Source: Oscillatoriaceae cyanobacterium Prado104 (GTDB taxonomy: Bacteria > Cyanobacteriota > Cyanobacteriia > Cyanobacteriales > Microcoleaceae). Taken from it: a DNA stretch of 58,225 nucleotides. The translations under genes were made by a program, and so were the position numbers. Shown here piece after piece: positions 1 through 8,351 of the stretch; positions within the stretch are counted from its first letter, which is position 1; each line of letters starts with the position of its first letter. The notes beneath the pieces are model-generated. The model did not search any database, was not told the DNA's origin, and worked only from the letters and a program-made list of their open reading frames with translations. Location: assembly GCA_025454405.1 (NCBI GenBank), contig JALOON010000081.1, forward strand, positions 1 through 58,225. Direction: 5' to 3'.

Positions 1-240
1 CTGTGCCTGGTAACGCAGATCCGCGAGGCAGAGCCTCGCCTGCACAAAGCGAGGCAGAGCCTCGCGACATGGGTTCCCAGGCACAGCCTGGGAACCAGTA
101 TTTACTCGTTACTCGTTACCAGGCACAGCCTGGTAACGCAGATCTGCGAGGCTCTGCCTCGCCTGCACGAAAACGCGAGGCAGAGCCTCTAGACATGGGT
201 TCCCAGGCAGAGCCCGGAAACCAGTTAACAAGGTTTTTAG
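1..240. repeat. Array of short stem / 3-nt-loop palindromes
   Basis: The stretch is built of alternating units of two kinds: CCAGGC-ACA-GCCTGG (or AGA in the loop) and GAGGC-AGA-GCCTC (or TCT). Each is a perfect 5-6 bp stem with a three-base loop. They are linked by short pieces such as TAACGCAGATC and ATGGGTTCC. The same units recur at 34897-34945 and 58142-58225. The open frame that crosses the array is a by-product of the repeat. Confidence 0.85.
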
Positions 241-337
241 AAAGTTGACAGCGAACAATTAGCAGCAGATAATCTATCTCAATTGTCAAATATCTGCTGT
301 TAAGAACAGATTAAAAAAATTAGGCGTAAAAAATCCA

Positions 338-1588
338 ATGCATCGCAATAATAACAACAAAAATTTACTGTTACGAACAGTATTGTTATTCCCAGCATTT
401 ATCCATTTGTCGATAAGTGCGATCGGGCTATTTCTCAGTCTCTGGATCGTCCTCCCAGCACCCATTTTTTTCCTGTATCCTTTAGCGGTGGGAGCGCCAG
501 AAATCAGTCCTTGGTTGGCGGTTATCAATACGATCGCCCTGTCGCTAACTCTTTTGAAAAAACCTAAGATTCAAGCCTACAATATTTTATTAATCTGCAA
601 CCTGTCAGCCGTCATTCTGAGCCTGCTACCCTTAATTCAATTCCCAGCAACTAATGCGAAGATAGCTACTCAAATGCAAGCTGTTTTGGGGAGAAACTAT
701 TTAGCAGCTATTCCTGAAGTCGATCGCGCGCAACTGCGCCCTCAACCTTTTATTTTAACAGATTCATTCAGAGGAATTTCGCTCGAAAAAGTTAGGATCG
801 ATCGAGATATTGTATTTGCCAATCCAGACGGAATTTCACTGAAAATTAACCTTTACCGCCCGGTGCAAACTGGCAAATATCCAGCGATTGTTACGATCTA
901 CGGAGGTGCTTGGCAGAGGGGCAATCCCGATTACAATGAGGAATTCAGCCGCTATATGGCCGATCGAGGTTATTGCATTATCGCCATTGATTACCGCCAC
1001 GCTCCCAGATATCGATTTCCTGCTCAGATTGAGGATGTAGAAACCGCTCTTGCTTATATCAAAACTCATGCAGTTGATTGGGAAATCGATCGCGATCGAA
1101 TTGCTCTGATGGGAAGATCTGCAGGCGCTCATTTAGCAATGCTAGCTGCATATAATTCCAGCATACTTCCAGTTCGATCGTTAGTCAACTACTACGGACC
1201 AAATGACTTGATTGCGGGATATAATGACCCACCTTTTCCCGATCCGATCGACGTTAGAGCAGTCTTGCGTTCTTTTTTGGGAGGAGGGCCAGAGGAACTC
1301 AACGAACTTTACCGTCGGGCTTCTCCGATTAATTATATCAAGCCGAATCTTCCCCCTTCCTTACTGGTTTATGCAGGTCGCGATCGCATAGTTAAAGCGA
1401 AGTTTGGTCGATCGCTCTACCAACGTTTGCAAGCTGCGGGCGATCGTGCTATTTTGCTAGAAATTCCTTGGGCAGAACACGCCTTTGATGCAGTTTTTAA
1501 CGGCCCGAGCAATCAACTTGCTTTGTATTATACAGAACGTTTTTTAGCTGCGAATTTGAAGTCTGCCGTACTCCAACCAATTAAGTGA
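338..1588 (+). CDS. Alpha/beta hydrolase (esterase/lipase, HSL/BD-FAE-like) with N-terminal membrane segments
   Basis: The protein has 416 residues. The first 110 or so are hydrophobic, with about three predicted membrane segments (near residues 12-50, 57-72 and 80-100), so the enzyme is probably membrane-tethered. The hydrolase domain follows. It has the oxyanion motif YGGAW near 188, where the family usually has HGGxW. It also has the nucleophile elbow GRSAGAH with Ser near 260, an Asp in AGRDRIV near 350 and a His in AEHAFD near 381, so the Ser-Asp-His triad is complete. The closest families are bacterial carboxylesterases of the hormone-sensitive-lipase type; substrate unknown. It stands alone, after the palindrome array. 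No clear Shine-Dalgarno sequence is seen before the ATG. Confidence 0.88.
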   Translation: MHRNNNNKNLLLRTVLLFPAFIHLSISAIGLFLSLWIVLPAPIFFLYPLAVGAPEISPWLAVINTIALSLTLLKKPKIQAYNILLICNLSAVILSLLPLIQFPATNAKIATQMQAVLGRNYLAAIPEVDRAQLRPQPFILTDSFRGISLEKVRIDRDIVFANPDGISLKINLYRPVQTGKYPAIVTIYGGAWQRGNPDYNEEFSRYMADRGYCIIAIDYRHAPRYRFPAQIEDVETALAYIKTHAVDWEIDRDRIALMGRSAGAHLAMLAAYNSSILPVRSLVNYYGPNDLIAGYNDPPFPDPIDVRAVLRSFLGGGPEELNELYRRASPINYIKPNLPPSLLVYAGRDRIVKAKFGRSLYQRLQAAGDRAILLEIPWAEHAFDAVFNGPSNQLALYYTERFLAANLKSAVLQPIK

Positions 1589-1707
1589 ACTACCTACACT
1601 GAAGAGCGAGTAAGTGCAAGCTGCTGGCGCATTCTTAAAATTAAAACATTCTCAGACACATTCATGAAGATCGACAAACTGTATATTAGCGTTGTATATT
1701 AGCGTAA

Positions 1708-1724
1708 GGTGCGCAGTGCGCACC
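1708..1724. repeat. GGTGCGC-AGT-GCGCACC hairpin repeat
   Basis: A perfect 7-bp stem with a three-base loop, followed by CTAC. A second perfect copy with loop ACC lies at 23871-23887, and a degraded copy at 4809-4824. The rest of the 1589-1794 spacer holds nothing recognisable. Confidence 0.75.
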
Positions 1725-1794
1725 CTACAAGACCTAACATTAGCGAATTACCCGCCCCGATAAGGATTTAAACTAACGGGAATTTCCGAAAAGA

Positions 1795-2238
1795 TTAGGC
1801 TCCGATCGCGCTATACTTCTGAATGATTGTGGCTAAATCCGGTATGCCATTTTCCAAGTAATTCTTAGCTGATGGGCGGAGTTTGCCATAGACACCTTTA
1901 ACAACTGCTCTGGTACTTTTTTCGGCCTTTTTGTCGCTGATTTGGAGCAATTCATCAGCCACTTTAGACTTTCTTTCACTCAGATATTCGACAGGGCTGC
2001 CGTTGTTTACTGCTTCATTCCACATCGGATCCAGCGCGATCGAAACTTCTGGCAAAAGTTGATAAAGAACTTGCGCGCAATAATCAGCCCGTATCCCCTT
2101 AATAGTAGAGTAGGCAGCTTTCAGAGCCAAACCGCCCAATCCTGGCGCTGCTGCCACTTGTTTGTCTATCAAACCTACACAGTCATCAACAACGTTGTGT
2201 ATGTTCTTTTCACTCAATAGAATATCGCTAAGTCCCAT
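1795..2238 (-). CDS. DUF6918-like small helical protein
   Basis: I chose the internal ATG at 2238 (147 residues, MGLSDILLSEKN...). The pattern of the family, as I recall it, begins there, and the extra upstream residues look non-coding. The protein is all-helical and acidic/basic mixed, with no signal peptide or membrane segment. The run of features VDDCVGLIDKQVA, GLALKAAYSTIKG, LDPMWNEAV and KLRPSAKNYL matches my recollection of the DUF6918 family of actinobacteria and cyanobacteria, whose function is unknown. A longer start at 2301 is possible. The gene is alone, between hairpin repeats. Confidence 0.65.
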   Translation of the reverse strand: MGLSDILLSEKNIHNVVDDCVGLIDKQVAAAPGLGGLALKAAYSTIKGIRADYCAQVLYQLLPEVSIALDPMWNEAVNNGSPVEYLSERKSKVADELLQISDKKAEKSTRAVVKGVYGKLRPSAKNYLENGIPDLATIIQKYSAIGA

Positions 2239-2630
2239 TTTCACTCTGCTCGATCTAATACTCAAGGTGCTATTTAACTTTGAGCTCCACCTGGGGAGCA
2301 CGTATCTATTTTGAGCCTTTACTTGCCATTAGACAAGTTAGCTCAACTCATTGATATACTCACCGCCCGCTGGCGTCGGTGATTCTTGACACTTCATCGA
2401 GTGATGCTGCTTTTGGCAGTCGTAGCCTCTGGTTTAGCGTCCATTTAGAGTCGTGGCGATATCTCTCCCGACTTTATCTAGCTTGTCATGCTAACAGAAT
2501 TATTAATTCGATCGCTCGCCTGGGAGGGGGTACGCCCCATCGGACAGTAAGGTTTGTAGTAAGGACTTTAGTCCTATCTTTTTGCGGACTTAAGTCCGCA
2601 CTACAAACTTTTTTTGCTCGATCGACTTCC
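2239..2630. other. Spacer between two minus-strand genes
   Basis: The only structure found is the palindromic element at 2552-2608, listed separately. The upstream half (2302-2520) shows no gene or motif I can support. If the lipoxygenase has a terminator, the 2552-2608 element is its only visible candidate. Confidence 0.5.
2552..2608. repeat. Compound palindromic element (GTTTGTAGT ... ACTACAAAC)
   Basis: Outer arms GTTTGTAGT (2552-2560) and ACTACAAAC (2600-2608) enclose two perfect palindromes: AGGACTTTAGTCCT (2562-2575) and GCGGACTTAAGTCCGC (2584-2599). Half-copies of this family lie at 5379-5403 and 35422-35463, and a related core sits inside 30521-30639. This copy lies just after the stop codon of the lipoxygenase gene. 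Confidence 0.85.
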
Positions 2631-4763
2631 TTAAATATTGATACTTTGAGGAATTCTAGACGGCAGCAAATACTCGTATGGCATCAACCTGTCAGACTGT
2701 TTGTTTCTCTCATTAATTGCGCTCTCAATATTTTGCAGTTCGCCCTGAAATTTGTTCAAAGCAGCTTGCACTTCAGCGCGTTCGGGAAAAGCTGATGGCA
2801 GGTATTTACCTAGTTGCGTGTAATAAACAGAACCCAGGAAATAAAGTGTATTTATCTGGGTTTGAGCCTGACCTATCGATGGCAAACCCTTGATAAAACT
2901 CTCCGAATCTTGAGTATTTGTCGGCGCTGGAAGATAGCGAGCAGCAGGAAATGCTGGCACGTACACCATCAACTTTTCTTGCGGGAAATTAACGGCTGCG
3001 TGTTGGGCGCTAGCTGTAAAAATTAACGTCGAAACTACACGGACTAAATAATCTCGCGTTTCAATTTTTCCCGGACTTCCCTCGCCGAAATTTTGCAACC
3101 GCCCTCCTGTTAAAGATGTTAATGTAGCTGCCCATTTCTGTAAATCAGCATCTGCTTGAATCGCCGAGTCGTTGCTGTAGTAGATGCTCAAATAATCGCT
3201 CACCCAACTTTCGATCGCGTTCCAAATTAGCAAACCGTCATCTCGATAGGGATAAGTAGGTAATTTATTAGCGTCCATCACACCGCGACTGACTAAAGTT
3301 TGGGGAAAAGATACGCGATCGAAGTTAAATAAATAACTCTGCGCTCCTTTTACTGCCAGCGATTGTTCGTCGCCGATACTGCTAGCAAACAGCGAGTCTA
3401 CAGTCCCTCCAGGCGCTACTAAAATGGCATGAGCGCCGTAATTAATCAGTACCGTACCTTCAAAATGAGGTTGCAGCAGATTTTTTAAATGATGGTTGTC
3501 TGGTAAGTTGTTAGTTGGGACAATAAAAGGCTCAACAACTAGGTGAGTTCTGCCTAAGTGAGAAATCATTTCATGGTAGGTACTATCCGCCATCATCGTG
3601 ATGCTTTTAGCTGTCATCCAGGGTTCCCCTTCACTGCCAGCATCTAGAGGAGTAAACATCACCCAATCGCAGCTAACTGTCGTTTTCTGGTAACTAATTG
3701 CTACGGGAAATAAAGAGCGAGATGGATGGTTGACTGGCGGTACTGCAAACAGCGCTACAGGTGAAGCAGGATACTTTTGTTGTTGCAGGTTTTGACTGAT
3801 ATAAGAACCACTAACCAAAGCATCTAACAGGGTGTAGTCTGCTACATACAGCCGACTCTCTGCCAGGGCTGCTGCGAGATTGTCCCTGACTTGAAATTTA
3901 GCAGCGATATCTTGATATTGCTCTTCAGTAATTGGCAAGCGGGAATCATTGCTTTTGAATTGTTCGAGCATCACTGGGTTTGCTCCGGCTACCTGCAGGT
4001 AAGCAAATATCTCATCTTGTTGGAATGTACCGGCAATTGCTGGTTTGTCGATAACTTTAAATAGCTTGTCGTAATCGTCTAAATTTGGAGAACCGGGCGA
4101 TGACTCTAAAGTTGCGTTTTCATCATCGGCTAATTCTGCTAACTTAGCAGCATATTTAACAATTTGTTTGAGACTGTCTGCGATCGAATCTTCCTCAGAC
4201 TCAAGACGGTGCGTTGCTGTTTCTAAAAACTGACCGATATGCAGTTCTATTGCTTGAAAGTCTTCTTCAATCTCGGATAAAATATTGTTCGATCGAGTTG
4301 CTTGTCGGTGAGATGCTTGCAGCCTCTCATCAACTCGAGAATTCTCACAGAGTTCTTTTAATGCAGATTCCAGTTTGACAACCAGCTCTTTTAATTCTGC
4401 CGGATTTTTGCGCTCTCGAATCTCGCTAGCAATCTCCTTTAAAGTTTCGGTACTTTCAAATTGATTTTTGACAAACGAGCTATTTGCCAGAATTATCCCC
4501 ACAGCAGTTAGGACTGATGCTATCCACTGGAGACTGGGGCGTTCGTGTTTGGCGAGCAGTGGAATCGGTACAGAAATACCCGGTATTTCAATCTGCTCGA
4601 CATCGGTAATCGCTAAAGGACTTAAATAATTGTAGTTGTATTGATAGCTATATTCTGGAGATGCGATCGTTTTTCTCGATTCCAGAAAACTCTGCAATAA
4701 TTTCACTAAATCTCTGACATTCAACTGTTGCGGGAATTTTTTTTTTCGATTTACTTGAGACAT
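2631..4763 (-). CDS. Lipoxygenase with N-terminal coiled-coil / membrane-anchor extension
   Basis: An iron enzyme that adds O2 to polyunsaturated fatty acids. The start at 4763 is preceded by AGGAGAAAAA and gives 710 residues; an earlier ATG at 4793 lacks this site. All five lipoxygenase iron ligands are in place: His397 and His402 (HEMISH), His588 and Asn592 (HAAVN), and the C-terminal residue Ile710. Ala444 in INYGAH sits where the Coffa Ala/Gly switch lies, which predicts S-stereochemistry. There is no PLAT domain. Instead the first 230 or so residues hold a hydrophobic stretch (about 70-95) and a long helical, charged, coiled-coil-like segment (about 100-215). The family assignment is firm; the role of the extension is unknown. 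Confidence 0.92.
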   Translation of the reverse strand: MSQVNRKKKFPQQLNVRDLVKLLQSFLESRKTIASPEYSYQYNYNYLSPLAITDVEQIEIPGISVPIPLLAKHERPSLQWIASVLTAVGIILANSSFVKNQFESTETLKEIASEIRERKNPAELKELVVKLESALKELCENSRVDERLQASHRQATRSNNILSEIEEDFQAIELHIGQFLETATHRLESEEDSIADSLKQIVKYAAKLAELADDENATLESSPGSPNLDDYDKLFKVIDKPAIAGTFQQDEIFAYLQVAGANPVMLEQFKSNDSRLPITEEQYQDIAAKFQVRDNLAAALAESRLYVADYTLLDALVSGSYISQNLQQQKYPASPVALFAVPPVNHPSRSLFPVAISYQKTTVSCDWVMFTPLDAGSEGEPWMTAKSITMMADSTYHEMISHLGRTHLVVEPFIVPTNNLPDNHHLKNLLQPHFEGTVLINYGAHAILVAPGGTVDSLFASSIGDEQSLAVKGAQSYLFNFDRVSFPQTLVSRGVMDANKLPTYPYRDDGLLIWNAIESWVSDYLSIYYSNDSAIQADADLQKWAATLTSLTGGRLQNFGEGSPGKIETRDYLVRVVSTLIFTASAQHAAVNFPQEKLMVYVPAFPAARYLPAPTNTQDSESFIKGLPSIGQAQTQINTLYFLGSVYYTQLGKYLPSAFPERAEVQAALNKFQGELQNIESAINERNKQSDRLMPYEYLLPSRIPQSINI

Positions 4764-5095
4764 TTTTTCTCCTGAAATTGTGAGGATTTGCATTCAGCTC
4801 GCAGTAGAGCGCGCACTGCGCACCCTACGTGTATAGTGCGAGTGCAAGTTCTGTTTGAAACAAAACTCAAAAGAATTCGCGCTTAAATTACTCTGTATCT
4901 TGATGCACGATCGAACCAATAAATCCTATTTTCTCCCTTCTTAATTTAATCGTCAAGGTGCCGATCGACCTTAAGAGCGATCGAATCCGCCTATCTATTT
5001 CGAGCCTTTACACACCATGACATCAGTGTTTTCCAGACTAGCGAATTCATGTAGCTCGGCTTGCGAGCGGGGAGGTTCGCGCTAAATGCGGTAAG
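4764..5095. other. Spacer, AT-rich, with a degenerate GCGC hairpin
   Basis: Holds the ribosome binding site of the lipoxygenase, a decayed copy of the GGTGCGC hairpin repeat (4809-4824) and several CGATCG cores. No gene or terminator is seen. Confidence 0.4.
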
Positions 5096-5374
5096 GTGCC
5101 CCTACAGCAGCAAGTACAGGCGCAATTCTTGTCATGCAGTAATATGAAACAGCAGCGCCAAACTAAAGAAAAATTCATCTATTGGGCTAAAAGTAACGGG
5201 TTTTTGGTTGTTGCAAGAGAAGGCAAAACTAAAGGCGATGAATACGAAAGCAATGTCGATATCGTCATGGCAATGGATGCCGTTGAATTAGCTTTAGAAA
5301 TCCGCCCGGATAACGCAATTTACAAAAAACTCAACATAGATGGCTTTAATTATGCCTATCTACTTACAAAGTGA
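5096..5374 (+). pseudogene. Remnant of a NYN/LabA-type (DUF88) PIN-like domain protein
   Basis: The 92-residue frame contains KEKFIYWAKSNGFLVVARE followed by NVDIVMAMDAVELAL. These match the second half of NYN/LabA ribonuclease-like domains (usually a GFLxWxRRNGYRVVxKE-like segment, then VDVxLAxDxxxL). The N-terminal strand with the first catalytic Asp (usual FIDGMN-like motif) and the distal VSGDSDF-like motif are absent, so it is a fragment. The likely true beginning is near the ATG at 5144. Six bases after the stop lies a half-copy of the palindromic element, which may have cut the gene. Confidence 0.5.
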
Positions 5375-5378
5375 GAAT

Positions 5379-5403
5379 GAGGACTTAAGTCCTCACTACA
5401 AAC
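5379..5403. repeat. Half-copy of the GGACTTAAGTCC / ACTACAAAC element
   Basis: The perfect palindrome GAGGACTTAAGTCCTC (5379-5394) is followed by ACTACAAAC (5395-5403). The left GTTTGTAGT arm is missing. It separates the convergent NYN remnant and the RTX gene. Confidence 0.75.
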
Positions 5404-5421
5404 CTATTTTCCGAACCTATT

Positions 5422-6342
5422 TTATCCGAGGCCGATCGAGCTGTCGGCTACTGAGGTAAACTGAATCAGATTCGGTGACACATCTTTTACCAAACCCAAA
5501 ATATTTCCGGTGCTGGCTTCCCTAATTATTGTCGCTCTAGTATTCAGAATTCTAAACTCCAGAGTTACGGGTACTCCCGGAGGCAAAGGTCCGCTGCTGT
5601 CGTAATCTCTGGCATCACCAATTGTTAAAAACCTTTCGGTTAAAACAATGTCATTGCGCGTCAATCCTCCGGCAAGTCCGATGACATCACCTTCTGCTGG
5701 ATTGTAGTCGAGAATAAAATCAGCAGGCACTTGTTCTACATTATTAGGAAAAGAGTTAGGAGGAGGCGGTTGAGTCGAACCGATTTCCCGCGAAGTTGCT
5801 CCCGCTTCTCTTCTGAGTACGAATAAATCTGTACCTTCGCTACCCCAAAGCCTGTCAATTCCGGCGTCACCAATTAAAGTATCGTTGCCGCTATTTCCTA
5901 CTAAAGCATCGTTACCTTGACCGCCTCTTGCAAAATCATTTCCGGTGCCTCCATAGAGGATGTCAAAGCCTTGATTGCCGTTAAGGATATCACTAGCGCA
6001 TTCCCCGTAAATGATGTCAAAATCTTGACCGCCGCGGATCGTATCGCTACCGCAGCCTCCGATTAGCGTATCTTGGCCGGAGTTGCCGTTCATCTGTTCG
6101 GAGGCGCTGGAACCCCGAATAAAATCGTTGCCCGCTAGAGCTCGCAAGCCTCCTGGAAAGTTGCGCAGGATGCCGTTTGCTAATTGAAATGCGTCATCGT
6201 TTGGGGTGAGGTCAAAAAAGTTGGGATCGGTAATGGAATTTGGTAAAGGCGCTGTCAGCAGTCGGATGTTCGGCGGATCTGTAATATTTGGATCGGAGTT
6301 GTCTGCTGATGCTTGAATTTGTCCGAGAGTATTTTCTAACAT
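5422..6342 (-). CDS. RTX (haemolysin-type calcium-binding repeat) protein
   Basis: The protein has 306 residues. The middle (about 90-175) is a run of eight or so nonapeptides of the GGxGxDxLx type, which wind into a calcium-binding beta-roll. The flanking parts resemble the tail regions of cyanobacterial RTX proteins, with DLFVLR and VIGLAGGLT. There is no N-terminal signal peptide, as expected for proteins exported by type I secretion with an uncleaved C-terminal signal, but no secretion genes are in the window. AGGA lies about 10 nt before the ATG. No catalytic domain is visible, so it is probably a cell-surface or extracellular structural protein. Confidence 0.85.
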   Translation of the reverse strand: MLENTLGQIQASADNSDPNITDPPNIRLLTAPLPNSITDPNFFDLTPNDDAFQLANGILRNFPGGLRALAGNDFIRGSSASEQMNGNSGQDTLIGGCGSDTIRGGQDFDIIYGECASDILNGNQGFDILYGGTGNDFARGGQGNDALVGNSGNDTLIGDAGIDRLWGSEGTDLFVLRREAGATSREIGSTQPPPPNSFPNNVEQVPADFILDYNPAEGDVIGLAGGLTRNDIVLTERFLTIGDARDYDSSGPLPPGVPVTLEFRILNTRATIIREASTGNILGLVKDVSPNLIQFTSVADSSIGLG

Positions 6343-6735
6343 AGTAGAATTATCCTGGTGCGATCGACCCTATTGACTGTTTGATTTATGAAAAAGTTCC
6401 TCAACTATTTCTCTGAATCAGGCGGAAACCGGGTTGTTGCGAAAATCTTGGATATTTGTCTTTAATTTCGATGAAAACCCGGTTTCTTTACTAATAGATG
6501 ATAACAACCGAGTTAAATCGGCTGTTTGCAGCGCATTATACTAAAGCCGGATTAGATAAACCTTTATTGTCATTGCGAGCGCAAGCGAAGCAATCGCAAA
6601 AGCTCTGCCAATGATGGAGGATTTATCAATGTCAAGAAATCAAGCTATCGACCCCCAAAAAAACAAAAATTTTTGGCGTTATCATTAAAAAGAGTTAAGC
6701 CAACAACTGTTAAATTTGAGATAGGAGAGAACATT
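6343..6735. other. Spacer upstream of gor
   Basis: Divergent promoter region of the RTX gene and gor. It contains the inverted-repeat element at 6425-6486 and a repeat of the type CATTGCGAGCGCAAGCGAAG at about 6572-6600. The GGAGAG site at 6724-6729 fixes the gor start. Confidence 0.5.
6425..6486. repeat. GAAACCGGGTT ... AACCCGGTTTC inverted-repeat element
   Basis: 11-bp perfect terminal inverted repeats (6425-6435 and 6476-6486) enclose 40 bp. A second copy with the same ends and a related centre lies at 8268-8327, so gor is flanked by two copies. Confidence 0.75.
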
Positions 6736-7998
6736 ATGACATACGATTATGACTTGTTTGTCATAGGTGCGGGTTCCGGCGGATTGGCGAGTTCCAAACG
6801 AGCGGCATCCTACGGCGCAAAAGTAGCGATCGCGGAAAATGATTTAGTAGGAGGAACCTGCGTAATTCGCGGCTGCGTGCCGAAAAAATTGATGGTTTAT
6901 GCTTCCACATTTTCGCACCTTTACGAAGATGCGATCGGCTACGGTTGGAGTAGTTTCCTTGAAAAAGCCGGAGTCGAATTAATCTCGGGATACGCCAAAT
7001 TTGCAGACCCCCATACCGTTGAAGTTGGTGACAGAAAAATCACTGCTGCTAAAATCTTAATTGCCGTCGGCGGTGAAGCGCACAAAATCGAAGTTCCCGG
7101 TATCGAACACGCGATTACTTCCCGCGAAATGTTCTTGCTAAAAGAGCAACCGAAGCGGCTGGCAATTTTGGGAGGCGGCTACATCGGCGTCGAATTTGCC
7201 TGCATCATGAACGGGTTGGGAACTGAAGTAACTCAAATCATCAGGCGCGATCGCATTTTGCATGACTTTGACGAAGATATTCGCAGCAACGTGCAGGATG
7301 GAATGACCAAACACGGCATCAAATTTGTCACGGGAAGCTCGATCGAATGGATTGAGAAAACTGGCGAATGTTTGCAGGTAAAAGTGTGGGGAAAATCCCA
7401 AGAAATCTTAACAGTAGATGCGGTTTTGTGCGCTACCGGACGGTTGCCCAACTTGGAAAAATTGGGTTTAGAAAAGGCAGGTGTAGAAGTCGATAACGGC
7501 GCGATCGCAGTTACCAAAGACAGCCGTACCAGCCAACCGCACATTTTTGCAGTGGGAGATTGCACGAATCGGATTAATTTAACACCAGTTGCGATCGCCG
7601 AAGGACGAGCTTTTGCAGATACGGAATTCGGCAACAATCCGAGAGCAATTACTCACGAAAATGTGCCATCAGCGGTATTTTCGCAGCCGGAAGCTGCTAC
7701 GGTTGGCTTAAGTGAAGGGGAAGCGAGAGAGAAATTCGGGGATTCAATTAAATGCTATACGGCTAAGTTTCGACCGATGTTTCATGCTTTGACAGGTGCA
7801 GATGAAAAGACTTTTATCAAGTTAGTTGTTGAGACTAATACTGACAGAGTTTTAGGAGTGCATGTGGTGGGAAAAGATGCCGCCGAGATTGTTCAAGGGA
7901 TGGCGATCGCGGTTAATATGGGAGCTACGAAAAAAGATTTCGATGCGACGATTGGCATTCACCCATCGACTGCTGAAGAGTTTGTTACTTTGCGGTAA
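6736..7998 (+). CDS. gor: Glutathione reductase with an internal deletion of about 28-30 residues
   Basis: An FAD-dependent, NADPH-using disulfide reductase that keeps glutathione reduced. The start at 6736 (MTYDYDLFVIGAG) follows GGAGAG and gives 420 residues, against roughly 450 usually. Visible features are the FAD-binding GAGSGG near 10-15, the redox disulfide in GGTCVIRGCVPKK, NADPH-binding GGGYIGVEFA with the arginines of IIRRD, and the proton-transfer His of IHPSTAEE near the C-terminus. Between GYGWS and SFLEKAG, about 28-30 residues are missing by comparison with remembered cyanobacterial homologues. That segment includes the DW...EVRRL helix. The frame is kept, so the protein may fold, but activity cannot be assumed. 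Confidence 0.93.
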   Translation: MTYDYDLFVIGAGSGGLASSKRAASYGAKVAIAENDLVGGTCVIRGCVPKKLMVYASTFSHLYEDAIGYGWSSFLEKAGVELISGYAKFADPHTVEVGDRKITAAKILIAVGGEAHKIEVPGIEHAITSREMFLLKEQPKRLAILGGGYIGVEFACIMNGLGTEVTQIIRRDRILHDFDEDIRSNVQDGMTKHGIKFVTGSSIEWIEKTGECLQVKVWGKSQEILTVDAVLCATGRLPNLEKLGLEKAGVEVDNGAIAVTKDSRTSQPHIFAVGDCTNRINLTPVAIAEGRAFADTEFGNNPRAITHENVPSAVFSQPEAATVGLSEGEAREKFGDSIKCYTAKFRPMFHALTGADEKTFIKLVVETNTDRVLGVHVVGKDAAEIVQGMAIAVNMGATKKDFDATIGIHPSTAEEFVTLR

Positions 7999-8097
7999 TT
8001 AAAACGAAGTTGTCGGGACTGTCAGGGGTTTAAACCCACAGCGAGTAGCTCAAGTCAGTTGAAATAGAGCTCTTGCACCATAGTCAACAATCCTGTA

Positions 8098-8153
8098 GGG
8101 GCGGGTTCGCCAACATATTTAAACGCAGCAGATATGTTAAATAAACCCGCCCC
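8098..8153. repeat. GGGGCGGGTT ... AACCCGCCCC inverted-repeat element
   Basis: 10-bp perfect arms (8098-8107 and 8144-8153) and a nested pair AACATAT (8112-8118) / ATATGTT (8132-8138) would give a long hairpin. It could act as the gor terminator, but there is no T-run after it. Confidence 0.75.
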
Positions 8154-8267
8154 AACCCCATGAAAAACCCCAATTGACATTGCTGCAAAATGTCGGTTGA
8201 AACCGACTGAATAATTTATTGTTAAGGACAGTTTTTTGTCGGTTCGATCGCGCGCATTCAGACCAAA

Positions 8268-8327
8268 GAAACCGGGGTTTTTGGGGATTTCAGGCTGCGA
8301 CGAATATTTTCGCAAAAACCCGGTTTC
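8268..8327. repeat. Second GAAACCGGG ... CCCGGTTTC inverted-repeat element
   Basis: GAAACCGGGGTTT (8268-8280) pairs with AAACCCGGTTTC (8316-8327). Sister of the copy at 6425-6486 upstream of gor. Confidence 0.7.
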
Positions 8328-8351
8328 TGCCTAATTTAAGATTTAAAATTC

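Larger units (their letters stand above)
7999..8351. other. Spacer downstream of gor with two inverted-repeat elements
   Basis: Holds a 56-bp element at 8098-8153 and a 60-bp element at 8268-8327, both listed separately. No gene is seen; the 86- and 100-residue open frames here run through the repeats. Confidence 0.5.

Noticed and set aside
3..248. 81-residue open frame at the window start
   Set aside because: It is a reading through the palindromic repeat array; the peptide repeats with the DNA units and has no start signal.
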